Under the pieces are notes generated by a model. The model was not told the origin of the DNA, did no database searches, and saw only the letters and a list, made by a program, of their open reading frames with translations. Of a DNA stretch of 31,058 bases, positions 16,190 to 23,677 are shown piece after piece. A program made the translations under genes and the position numbers. The DNA is taken from the NCBI GenBank assembly GCA_964492185.1, contig CAZBJH010000026.1, positions 1 to 31,058 on the forward strand. Reading direction: 5' to 3'. How positions within the stretch are numbered: the stretch's first letter is position 1; each line of letters starts with the position of its first letter. Source of the DNA: JAFGSZ01 sp964492185 (GTDB lineage Bacteria; Bacteroidota; Bacteroidia; Bacteroidales; UBA10428).

Positions 16190-16819
16190 TTATTTCACGT
16201 TGTATTTTACAAGTTCACGCCGCAACTGGTGGAGGCTCTCATGGTAACGGGCGGTTTCGAGAACAATACCAACCCCTTTTGAGTAATACCTGTTGGTATA
16301 ACGGTAAACCGGATCACTATCTCCGATTTGATGTATTACCCCCCGGTAATTCAGTACATCAAAGGAGCCGGCAGGTGTGGATACCGGCCTGTCCTTTTCT
16401 TCCATTCCGTAATAAGCCCTGTAGGGTTTATTATTACTTTTTAAGGTAAACTGATGTTCATGCAGTACTTCGTTCATTTTGTCATGGGCAAATAATTTTG
16501 TTCCTTTTTCGTTCACAATGAAATTGGCACTATCACGCAGATACTGTTGAAAAGGCAATCCAAAACGGGTTCCCTTAAAAATTACAAAGTATTTACCGTC
16601 AATAACGGTATCTTCTGAAACATATACACTGTCTCTCCCATGGTAATTACAATTATTGCCCAGTGTATCGCAATCGTAAGTATCATACACCCAGTAATTG
16701 CCTGTTTTCAGTTGTGTATATTCGTTAACATCGGATGTTACATCAAGATTCGGATCCGATTCACATGAAAACATCATTATCAGCGCACCTAATATTACTA
16801 TCACTACTCGCATATCCAT
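16190..16819 (-). CDS. Putative lipoprotein of unknown function
   Basis: A 209-residue protein with a lipoprotein signal: MDMRVVIVILGALIMMFSC, where MFSC is the lipobox and Cys19 the lipid-modified residue. Translation could also begin two codons later at MRVV. The mature part is beta-rich, with LKTGNYWVYDTYDCDTLGNN, then EDTVIDGKYFVIFKG and PAGSFDVLNYRG. This style is seen in Bacteroidota envelope lipoproteins that carry a DUF-type beta-sandwich. No catalytic motif is visible and I do not recognise a named family. Two nearby cysteines in the YDCDTLGNNCNYHG segment could form a disulfide in the periplasm. It shares the terminator at 16154-16183 with mutS2. Confidence 0.72.
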   Translation of the reverse strand: MDMRVVIVILGALIMMFSCESDPNLDVTSDVNEYTQLKTGNYWVYDTYDCDTLGNNCNYHGRDSVYVSEDTVIDGKYFVIFKGTRFGLPFQQYLRDSANFIVNEKGTKLFAHDKMNEVLHEHQFTLKSNNKPYRAYYGMEEKDRPVSTPAGSFDVLNYRGVIHQIGDSDPVYRYTNRYYSKGVGIVLETARYHESLHQLRRELVKYNVK

Positions 16820-16930
16820 AATTTTTCTGGTTTAACATATCAATCAGGTTTCTTTCTTTATCAAATGGTTCCTTATCATATAACCTGTAATAACCTTATT
16901 TTAGTATATAAAAAACAGTGTTTTCACATG

Positions 16931-16969
16931 AAAAAATCCCTGATCATATGTTAAAACAATATCAGGGAT
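16931..16969 (-). terminator. Probable terminator of the rhaTAB operon
   Basis: Read on the minus strand, ATCCCTGAT and ATCAGGGAT (complements of 16961-16969 and 16936-16944) form a 9-bp perfect stem followed directly by TTTTTT. The 16-base loop can pair further (TGTT/AACA). It lies about 310 bp beyond the rhaB stop because repeat copy E sits between them. Confidence 0.6.
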
Positions 16970-17022
16970 AAACAGTTTTATAAATTTTTGAAAAATTTAA
17001 CCTGTAATATTGGCTTTGCCGG

Positions 17023-17280
17023 GTTTATGGACAAACACTATTAAGTGTCTGTCCATAAACTGGGAAAAATGTTTAACCGGTCATGTGTCTGTTCATAAAC
17101 TCGTAGTGTTTGTTCAGAATGTTCGAGATCAAGGCGCGCGAACCGAACGAAGTGAGCTCTTGAACACCTTTAAAAATTATTAACGTTGTGAAAAACATTT
17201 TAAACCGCGGTATACTAAAGTATTCGAGGATTTAAAATGTGAGCAGCAACGCGGATATCGGACATTATGGACAAACACTA
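17023..17280 (+). repeat. Modular inverted-repeat element, copy E, with an abutting end remnant
   Basis: A remnant right end GTTTATGGACAAACAC (17023-17038) meets a left end GTGTCTGTCCATAAAC (17045-17060) across the 6-base spacer TATTAA. The copy then repeats end-like motifs at about 17085 and 17106. It contains the GCGCGAACCGAACGAAGTGA segment shared with copy A, and hairpin arms ACATTTTAAA (17195-17204) / TTTAAAATGT (17231-17240), and ends GACAAACACTA at 17280. Compared with module 2 of copy B it has about 57 extra bases in the middle. Its last three bases are the complement of the rhaB TAG stop. The gap 16820-17022 otherwise holds only the terminator. Confidence 0.85.
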
Positions 17281-18756
17281 TTTAGCCAGTTTTTCACTGA
17301 CCTCTATAAACCTGGAATAGTTTTTATTCCATTCATTTGTATTCTGAGGTAAAAACTCCTTGAAATCAAAGGAATTTCTTATAACCTTCCGGATTTCAGC
17401 CAGGGAGTTAATCGAGCCGTGTGCCATGGCCTGCACCATAATATTACCCAGGGCAGTTCCTTCGGCAGAGCCTGCTACCAACGGTAATCCGGTAGCATTG
17501 GCAGCAAACTGGCACAATAGTTCATTTTGTGAACCTCCGCCGATAATATGGATCTTTTCAATTTTTTTATCAGAGATCCGGCGTAATGATTCAATAGTTT
17601 GCCTGTAGCGGAAGGCCAGGCTTTCAAAAATGCAACGGCTAAACTCACCGGGAGCTTCCATAGCCGGTTCACCGGCTTTTTTGGCAAGTTCTGCTATGGC
17701 TTCAGGCATATACCGGGGATTGAGCAATCCCGGGTGATCAGGATCGATCAACGTTTTAAAAGGACTTGCATCACGAGCCATTTCAACCAGTTCGGGGTAG
17801 CTGTGGTCATGGCCGGCATTGGTCCATGAACGTTTACATTCCTGTATCAGCCAGAGGCCCATGATATTTTTCAATACCCTGAAGGTATTCTCAACCCCTC
17901 CTTCATTTGTGAAATTATATTCCAGCGATTGTGGTGAGATTACAGGAACCTTTGATTCTATGCCCATAAGTGACCATGTTCCTGAGCTTATATAGGCAAA
18001 ATTCTCATCTTCGGCAGGAATGGCAGCTATGGCAGATCCGGTATCATGGGCAGCTACGGCAGTTACATCAATCTGCTGCATGCCTGTTTCACGGGCTATC
18101 TCTTCTGTGAGTTTTCCCAGCACTGTTCCGGGTTTGACAATATCCTGCATAATATCAACAGAAACACCTATGGCATCAAAAATTGATTTATCCCATCCTT
18201 TTTTCACGGGATTATACAGTTGAGAAGTTGTGGCAAAGGAAAATTCGGATTTTTTCACTCCCGATAAAAGGTAATTCAACAGGTCAGGGATAAAAAGCAT
18301 GTCCTTTGCCCCTTTCATTGCCGGAAGATTATCCCGGACAGCAGCAAATAACTGAAAAACCGTATTGAATTGCAGGAACTGGATACCGGTGAGTTCATAC
18401 AGCTTTTCTTTTGAGATCTTTTTAAAAGCCTGTTCCATGGCGTTATCTGTCCTGTGATCGCGATAAGCGTAAGGCAGATCAATAATATGTCCTGCCTGAT
18501 CAAGTAATCCGTAATCAACCCCCCATGTATCGATCCCTATGGATACAGGAATTTCGTTTTGAGCAGCTGCTTTTTTTATCCCGTCTTTGATCTCTTCATA
18601 TAAACGATAGATATCCCAGTGGTACCGGCCGTGTATCTGGGTCATCCCGTTATAAAAACGATTGATCTCACTTAGTGAAATTTTGTTATTATCCAGGGTG
18701 CCGATAATGCCCCTTCCACCGGATGCACCCAGATCGAATGCAAGAAATTTAGTCAT
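17278..18756 (-). CDS. rhaB: Rhamnulokinase RhaB
   Basis: A 492-residue FGGY-family sugar kinase that phosphorylates L-rhamnulose to L-rhamnulose 1-phosphate in the cytoplasm. The ASKHA fold is evident: FDLGASGGRGIIG (phosphate-1 loop, residues 7-19), GIDTWGVDYGLL with the catalytic-type aspartate, YISSGTWSLMGIES (phosphate-2) and IHIIGGGSQNELLCQ (adenosine loop). The DTWGVDYG and SGTWSLMG wording is specific to RhaB among FGGY kinases, and the length matches (E. coli RhaB is about 489). It is the last gene of rhaT-rhaA-rhaB on this strand. The TAG stop is provided by the end of repeat copy E, yet the C-terminus looks complete, so insertion happened exactly at the stop codon. Confidence 0.95.
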   Translation of the reverse strand: MTKFLAFDLGASGGRGIIGTLDNNKISLSEINRFYNGMTQIHGRYHWDIYRLYEEIKDGIKKAAAQNEIPVSIGIDTWGVDYGLLDQAGHIIDLPYAYRDHRTDNAMEQAFKKISKEKLYELTGIQFLQFNTVFQLFAAVRDNLPAMKGAKDMLFIPDLLNYLLSGVKKSEFSFATTSQLYNPVKKGWDKSIFDAIGVSVDIMQDIVKPGTVLGKLTEEIARETGMQQIDVTAVAAHDTGSAIAAIPAEDENFAYISSGTWSLMGIESKVPVISPQSLEYNFTNEGGVENTFRVLKNIMGLWLIQECKRSWTNAGHDHSYPELVEMARDASPFKTLIDPDHPGLLNPRYMPEAIAELAKKAGEPAMEAPGEFSRCIFESLAFRYRQTIESLRRISDKKIEKIHIIGGGSQNELLCQFAANATGLPLVAGSAEGTALGNIMVQAMAHGSINSLAEIRKVIRNSFDFKEFLPQNTNEWNKNYSRFIEVSEKLAK

Positions 18757-18797
18757 ATGCTGTGTTTATTTTATATGTTTATCATTATTTTATAAGG

Positions 18798-18886
18798 ACA
18801 ATAGCCCCCTTTTCTGCCTGCGGGCAGGAAACCCGTCCTCCTTTGTTATAAAGAGAACGGGTTATTGTTCAGGGGTGTAAACCCCT
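18798..18886 (-). other. Structured spacer between rhaA and rhaB
   Basis: The 146-bp gap holds several nested inverted repeats: ACAATA / TATTGT (18798-18803, 18863-18868) enclosing CCTG / CAGG (around 18818-18828) and AACCCGT / ACGGGTT (18830-18836, 18857-18863), plus the separate hairpin AGGGGT-GTAA-ACCCCT (18871-18886). None is followed by a clear T-tract in the direction of transcription. It may fold as a composite intercistronic RNA structure affecting processing or relative rhaA/rhaB levels. Confidence 0.45.
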
Positions 18887-18902
18887 CGATACATGAGATC
18901 TT

Positions 18903-20174
18903 TTATCCCCGCTTGCTCAACACTTCTTTTTCGTACTGCTGGACCTCTTTGATGAATCTTTCTCCTGCAGGAACACCTTTTTGAAGGCAATAGTAATCCC
19001 AAACAGCCCCGAATGGTTTTGCCTTACTTTCTTCCATCAGTGCCAGGCGTTCAAAAAGCTGACCTTTATTTTCATGATCGCGCATCATTTTGATGGGGTC
19101 GAGCAATGCCAGAAGCAGTGCTTTCTGTGCAGCTCTTGTGCCAATGATATATGCACCTATACGGTTAATGCTGGCATCAAAAAAGTCGAGCCCTATGTGT
19201 ACCTTGTCCAGCTTATCGGCCCATACTATTTCACGCATCAATGCAAGCACTTCGTCGTTCAGAGTTACAACATGATCGCTGTCCCACCGTATCGGCCGCG
19301 TGACATGAAACATTAATTCATCAATAAACTGGAAAACAGCAGAAACCTTATCGAATATCTCCTCCATGGGATGAAAATGGCCGATATCCAGGCACAACAT
19401 TGTGTTATTTTTTACAGCGTAGCTTAGATAAAAATCATGTGAACCCACGGTGAAGGCTTCCAAACCAATACCAAACAGCTTTGCTTCAACAGAATCCTTT
19501 ATGTTTTTCGGGTCATATTTTTCACTCAGGATATTGTCAAGCGAATCATTCAGTATAGCCCTGTGTACAAACCTGTCAACCGGAAGGTCTTTTGAACCGT
19601 CAGGGATCCAGATATTGTGAATGGATGTGCTGCCAAGTTCTTTACCCATGAAATCACCGATTTTGCGACATCTTTTCACATGCTCGATCCAGAATTCACG
19701 TATATTCTTGTCTTTTGCCGAAAGGGTAAATCCGTCGTTAGCTTTGGGATGAGAGAACAGGGTGCAATTAAAGTCCATGCCGATATCTATCTTTTTTGCC
19801 CATTCAACCCAGCTTTCGAAATGTTTGATATCAATTTCATTACGGTCTACTTTTTCACCAACAAAATCGCCGTAGGAAGCATGCAGGTTTAACCTGTGTT
19901 TTCCCGGTAGCAGTGAATAGACTTTTTCAAGGTCCTGCCGGATCTCCTTAATGTTCCTTGCCTTACCGGGATAATTACCGGTAGCCTGTATACCTCCGCC
20001 CGACAGGGCAGCGTCAGGAGTTTCGGTACCACTAACATCGTCAGTTTGCCAGCAGTGCAATGAGATAGCGATTTTTTCAAGGTTCTTTAATGCTTTTTCG
20101 GTATCCACACCTACTTCGGCGTATTCTTCGCGGGCAATTTCATATGCTTTCCTAATTCTTGTATCTCTGTCCAT
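18903..20174 (-). CDS. rhaA: L-rhamnose isomerase RhaA
   Basis: A 423-residue enzyme that interconverts L-rhamnose and L-rhamnulose (TIM barrel, divalent metal dependent). Recognisable stretches are ISLHCWQTDDVSGTE near the N-terminus, RLNLHASYGDF, SIHNIWIPDG, and the metal/substrate-binding strands CLDIGHFHPMEE and HIGLDFFDASINRIGA. HVTRPIRWDSDHVV supplies further active-site residues. The length is close to E. coli RhaA (419). It sits between rhaT (27 bp upstream) and rhaB (146 bp downstream), consistent with one catabolic operon for rhamnose released from plant or algal polysaccharides. The start at ATG 20174 gives MDRDTRIRKAYE, a normal N-terminus. Confidence 0.96.
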   Translation of the reverse strand: MDRDTRIRKAYEIAREEYAEVGVDTEKALKNLEKIAISLHCWQTDDVSGTETPDAALSGGGIQATGNYPGKARNIKEIRQDLEKVYSLLPGKHRLNLHASYGDFVGEKVDRNEIDIKHFESWVEWAKKIDIGMDFNCTLFSHPKANDGFTLSAKDKNIREFWIEHVKRCRKIGDFMGKELGSTSIHNIWIPDGSKDLPVDRFVHRAILNDSLDNILSEKYDPKNIKDSVEAKLFGIGLEAFTVGSHDFYLSYAVKNNTMLCLDIGHFHPMEEIFDKVSAVFQFIDELMFHVTRPIRWDSDHVVTLNDEVLALMREIVWADKLDKVHIGLDFFDASINRIGAYIIGTRAAQKALLLALLDPIKMMRDHENKGQLFERLALMEESKAKPFGAVWDYYCLQKGVPAGERFIKEVQQYEKEVLSKRG

Positions 20175-20201
20175 AAAACATTTTTTTTAATTGGTTTATA
20201 A

Positions 20202-21311
20202 TTATTCCTGATTCTCGATATTGAATTCTTCTTTTACTTCATCAATATTTTTCTGTTGTTTTCCGTACCCGAAGACAATGGTAGAAAATACCAGTATGGT
20301 CAGTCCCAGGATCAGTGTTGTTATCGTGCGCCGGCTTGTATTTTTCCATTCTTTGGTGATGATACCCCACATATTACTGAAAACAATGCTTGATGCCATC
20401 AATATGCTCCAGCTGGCAACACCTTCCATGATCGATTCCCCCATGCCGTAAAAAAACATTTGTAAATACCACAGTACGCCGGCAAGAGCTGAAAACCCGT
20501 AATTGTTGAGCAGGGGACGTTTTTTAAAATCCCTGCTGGTTTTGTTTTTAGCCTGAAGGAAAAAACACCATATGGCATTTACAATAAATCCACCGAACAT
20601 AATAAGGATAAAGGAAGGATTATTCTGAAATACCGGATTTGTCCCTGTACTGCCTGTGATCTCAGCCAGGGGCTTGCCTGATGCCACTCCCATGGCAAAT
20701 GCCGCACTCATCAGTCCTGAAAAAACAGCAACAAGAATTCCTTTTTTCATATCAAATTCCTTAACGCCTTCCTTCTTTACTTCATCCGACACTTCCCTGT
20801 CTTTCATCATACCGGCTTTGCCGTTTATTGAAATACCGATTATGCAGATCACCACACCGAGCAGGGTTATTATCCCCCATTTAGTAGAGATCATCACTCC
20901 CAGGGTATCAGCATCAGGAAACAGGGGTTCAAATACAGAAGGTGCCACGGAAACCAGTACCGAGGGCAATAATGCACCAAATACCAGGGTCAGGCCAAGA
21001 GCAATTGACATTCCCAGTGATACACCGAGGTAACGCATGGAAAGGCCGAAGGTGAGTCCGCCTACACCCCAGAGGATCCCAAAAACAAACGGCTTGCTAA
21101 GCATGCCTGTATTGGCGTCAGCAAAGACACCGAACAGATCTGGAACCGTGGCAAAAGAAAAAGCCCAGGGTGCTATTATCCAGGAAAATACACCTCCTAC
21201 CAGCCAGTAAACTTCCCATGACCAGTTTTTGACTTGTTTGAAAGGAATATAAAAGCTTCCATTGGCAAAACCTCCGAGAAGCACAAATAAGATACCTAAT
21301 GCTGCGATCAT
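20202..21311 (-). CDS. rhaT: L-rhamnose-proton symporter RhaT
   Basis: A 369-residue inner-membrane protein of the drug/metabolite transporter superfamily, importing L-rhamnose with protons. It has about ten hydrophobic segments. Family-typical motifs are GGFANGSFYIPFKQVKNWSW near the N-terminus, where RhaT has ANGSFYxPxK, then GGLTFGLSMRYLGVSLGMS and FVFGALLPS. The central loop (NGKAGMMKDREVSDEVKKEG) is hydrophilic and charged. It is first in the rhaT-rhaA-rhaB operon; the promoter must lie in the gap up to 21657 but I could not pick clear boxes. It is slightly longer than E. coli RhaT (344), mostly in that loop and the charged C-terminus. Confidence 0.93.
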   Translation of the reverse strand: MIAALGILFVLLGGFANGSFYIPFKQVKNWSWEVYWLVGGVFSWIIAPWAFSFATVPDLFGVFADANTGMLSKPFVFGILWGVGGLTFGLSMRYLGVSLGMSIALGLTLVFGALLPSVLVSVAPSVFEPLFPDADTLGVMISTKWGIITLLGVVICIIGISINGKAGMMKDREVSDEVKKEGVKEFDMKKGILVAVFSGLMSAAFAMGVASGKPLAEITGSTGTNPVFQNNPSFILIMFGGFIVNAIWCFFLQAKNKTSRDFKKRPLLNNYGFSALAGVLWYLQMFFYGMGESIMEGVASWSILMASSIVFSNMWGIITKEWKNTSRRTITTLILGLTILVFSTIVFGYGKQQKNIDEVKEEFNIENQE

Positions 21312-21657
21312 CGTGTAAATGTTTTAGTTATTTTAATAAAATTACTGATTAGTATCATTTATGTTGTTAATCTGCAGTTTTACAGAACGATACATGACTA
21401 TTGAACCAGGAGATGGTAAACCGGGACATTAAAGTAATAAAAAAAAAAGTGAAATTATATTAAAGATAAGTGGATGTTGAGTTTTTTTTTTGAATAATCC
21501 AGGCTATATCACAGGGTCTGTTAATAAGTACCTGTGCTCAGAAATTTGCACGGCCTGGGCTTATTGGACTTAAAAAACATATCAGGTTACAGCTTTTTAT
21601 ATTCATGTATTATACATTATCTTTATCCGGCAGCATTGATTATTTTGATTTTTTGCA
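21312..21657. other. AT-rich intergenic stretch between divergent rhaT and arfB
   Basis: It carries homopolymer runs (ten A at about 21440 and ten T at about 21482), but no open frame of protein-like composition. It must contain the rhaT promoter and any rhamnose-responsive operator. I see only a weak TACTGATTAGTA inverted repeat near 21341-21352 and no convincing consensus boxes. Confidence 0.4.
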
Positions 21658-21710
21658 GAGGCAGACACATGACCAGTTAATCATTTTGCCAACTTTATAA
21701 AAAGACACTA
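21658..21710 (-). repeat. Modular inverted-repeat element, copy F (end fragment)
   Basis: Read on the minus strand from 21710, TAGTGTCTTTTTATAAAG is followed by TTGGCAAAATGATTAACTGG and TCATGTGTCTG. This matches the first 50 bases of module 1 in copies B and C. The rest of the module is missing. It ends 22 bp before the arfB start codon. Confidence 0.75.
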
Positions 21711-21732
21711 ATTCGAATCAGGTTTATTACCT

Positions 21733-22146
21733 ATGTCAGAACTGAATAAAAGGCCTTTTGAAAATGAAATGATCTTTCAGACCTCAAGGAGCAGCGGTCC
21801 GGGAGGACAGCATGTTAATAAAACAGAAACCCGTGTGGAGCTGAAATTTCATGTGGATGGGTCTGAAATACTTAGTCAGGCTGAAAAGGAAAGGATTCAC
21901 CAGAAATTAAAAAACAGGATCAGCAGGGAAGGTTATCTGATAATTTCCGTTCAGGAAAACAAGAGTCAGCTGCAAAACAAACAGCTGGCACAACAAAGGT
22001 TCTATGGCCTTTTAGAACAGGCACTGAAAAAAAGGAAAAAGCGAATACCCACCAAACCTACTGCTACTGCAAGACAAAAACGTATTGAAGAAAAAAAGAA
22101 GATATCCGGTAAAAAAAACCTACGGCAGAAACCCGGTATTGAATAG
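21733..22146 (+). CDS. arfB: Alternative ribosome-rescue factor ArfB (peptidyl-tRNA hydrolase, YaeJ/ICT1 family)
   Basis: A 137-residue protein with the class I release-factor catalytic loop SSGPGGQHVNKTET (GGQ at residues 24-26), which hydrolyses peptidyl-tRNA on stalled ribosomes. It lacks the codon-recognition domains of RF1/RF2. It ends in a highly basic tail (about residues 105-135, many Lys and Arg), which in this family inserts into the empty mRNA channel. The length matches ArfB (E. coli about 140). The start at ATG 21733 is preceded by TTTATTACCTATG, a stretch identical to that before the OstA-like gene. It is apparently monocistronic, followed after 140 bp by the cupin gene. Confidence 0.93.
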   Translation: MSELNKRPFENEMIFQTSRSSGPGGQHVNKTETRVELKFHVDGSEILSQAEKERIHQKLKNRISREGYLIISVQENKSQLQNKQLAQQRFYGLLEQALKKRKKRIPTKPTATARQKRIEEKKKISGKKNLRQKPGIE

Positions 22147-22285
22147 TTGAGCTTATCCGGTTAGAATGTTCTCTGTTTTCGACGCCATGAGAATAATGCC
22201 GGCAAATAAAAATGAACAATTTTTGAAATATCTATATTTAACGTTTAGTAAACTGTATTATTCATAAAAATCAGTGAAAAATATT

Positions 22286-22615
22286 ATGGAAAAAAAAGAG
22301 TTTAATAAATCTGAAATATTCACTCTCGTTCAGGCAGTGAGCTATGCTGATGATGCCGTGGTAAGCAAAACTGTTATTAACAGGGAAACAGGAACAATAA
22401 CCCTGTTTGCTTTTGATAAAGGGCAGGGACTGAGCGAACATACCACTCCTTATGATGCTCTTGTTCAGGTTGTGGAAGGTAAAGCCAACATTAGGATTGA
22501 CGGTAAGGATCATGTTCTAACAGCAGGGCAGATAATTGTTATGCCGGCAAAGATACCACATGCATTGAAGGCGGTGGAAAAATTTAAAATGTTATTGATC
22601 ATGATCAGGAAGTGA
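22286..22615 (+). CDS. Small cupin-domain protein
   Basis: A 109-residue single-domain cupin starting at ATG 22286 (a GTG four codons upstream is an alternative). The conserved cupin boxes are seen as LSEHTTPYDALVQVVEGKAN (motif 1) and AGQIIVMPAKIPHALKAVE (motif 2). Metal-ligand positions are partly kept: His in SEHTTPYD and His in IPHAL, while the usual second histidine of motif 1 is replaced. Such stand-alone Cupin_2 proteins often bind a small ligand or metal, and substrate or regulation cannot be inferred. No signal peptide. It lies upstream of the ferredoxin gene in the same direction with a 100-bp gap. Confidence 0.85.
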   Translation: MEKKEFNKSEIFTLVQAVSYADDAVVSKTVINRETGTITLFAFDKGQGLSEHTTPYDALVQVVEGKANIRIDGKDHVLTAGQIIVMPAKIPHALKAVEKFKMLLIMIRK

Positions 22616-22715
22616 GAGTGGGACGGGAGTTGTGTATTATTTAAATTTAGGGAGTTGAACAAGGGTAAGATAATATTATAATAATTGATTTTTTTATTTA
22701 AAAAACGAGGTTACT

Positions 22716-22904
22716 ATGGCAATTTCAAAAGTATGGATTGAAGAAGGCTGTACAGCATGCGGTTTATGTGAAGATATATGTCCCGAGGTTTTTGAGCTTC
22801 AGGATGAGGCAATTGTAAAAGAAGGCGTTGATTACAGTGAATATGAGGATCAGATCATTGAAAGTGCGGAAAGTTGTCCGGTTGAGGTGATCAAATACGA
22901 ATAA
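22716..22904 (+). CDS. Single-cluster-type ferredoxin
   Basis: A 62-residue acidic electron-transfer protein. The first motif CTACGLCEDICPE gives C12, C15, C18 and C22. Near the end, ESCPVEV gives C54 followed by proline. With only one cysteine in the second position it most likely binds one [4Fe-4S] cluster through C12, C15, C18 and C54, leaving C22 free or structural, as in monocluster ferredoxins of Bacillus or Thermotoga type. The length and the acidic surface (EDICPEVFELQDEA and EYEDQIIESAES) agree. The redox partner is not visible in the window. Confidence 0.92.
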   Translation: MAISKVWIEEGCTACGLCEDICPEVFELQDEAIVKEGVDYSEYEDQIIESAESCPVEVIKYE

Positions 22905-22992
22905 CAGGCTGCAGGCCAGAATAGTGAAATGTAAATTAGCAGACAATATATATGTTAAAACGGTTTACCCGGAATATTAGTCCCCCTCACCG

Positions 22993-23259
22993 GTGGAGAC
23001 CGGCCGAATCATCACTTCCGGTATTATCCGGGCGCAGGATGCCCGGGTAAAACTGGCCCGGCTGCTGGCCCGCCTTGGCCATAATGAGGAGATCCCCTAT
23101 CCTGATATTTCCACTAAGGCTAAAGCCCAGGTGTTTACCGGCCTCGATATGGAAAAGTTACATGCCGAAAAACAGGAGTTTCTTGAAACGGTTGTGCCTG
23201 TATGGTTAGATATTGCTGAAGAGCGTGAAAAAAGCTATCCTGTGGAATATTTGGATTAA
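22993..23259 (+). pseudogene. GC-rich gene remnant of unknown family
   Basis: An 88-codon frame from GTG 22993, with an in-frame stop 15 bp upstream. The codon use is markedly GC-richer than all neighbours (GCCCGGCTGCTGGCCCGCC and similar), so it is probably foreign. The product (GIIRAQDARVKLARLLARLG, then EKLHAEKQEFLETVVPVWLD) is helical, with an Arg/Leu-rich segment and an acidic end. It has no signal peptide or recognised motif. The absence of a normal start and its abrupt left border suggest the C-terminal piece of a longer gene, but a small intact gene cannot be excluded. Confidence 0.45.
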
Positions 23260-23289
23260 GCCGGGGTTTCGAATTGCCGGAAAGACAGT

Positions 23290-23524
23290 TCGACCTTCTT
23301 TTTTGTCTTTCACACAAAAAGAAGGCAAAAAAAGTCGCTTTTCCATAAAAGTCGCTGGATTTACGTCAGGTTTTCTTCCTGCGGAACCCAAACTCATTTC
23401 TCCTTCGTCGTCAGCGGCTGTGTTTTTTGCTTCCTTTTTTTCGCTGCAGCAACTTAGCGTAGCGTTTTCACGACCCGTCAGGGGAGTATAAAAAAGAAGT
23501 CGAACCGCATGGGGAACGGTTCGA
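23290..23524. repeat. Palindrome-rich non-coding stretch upstream of the permease
   Basis: The 418-bp gap between 23259 and 23678 holds CCTTCTTTTTTGT (23294-23306) / ACACAAAAAGAAGG (23312-23325), an imperfect hairpin extended by GTCG pairs. Similar CTTTTGT...ACAAAAG hairpins are widespread in Bacteroidota genomes (from memory, not checked). Further on lies TCGAACCG (23500-23507) / CGGTTCGA (23517-23524), an 8-bp perfect stem. Pieces such as AAAGTCGC and TTTTCGCTGCAGCAAC look like degenerate dispersed repeat. No coding region is supported. Confidence 0.5.
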
Positions 23525-23677
23525 AACAATTGGCCCCCGAATGGGCTTTATTTAATAAAACAATCATATTATAAGAGCCAACTGCAAAACCACACGGCTC
23601 GATATAATTTTGAAGTCATTCGTTTTATTTCTATATTGTCTTTGAAAATTAAAACTGATACTAGCCACCGAAGCCGC

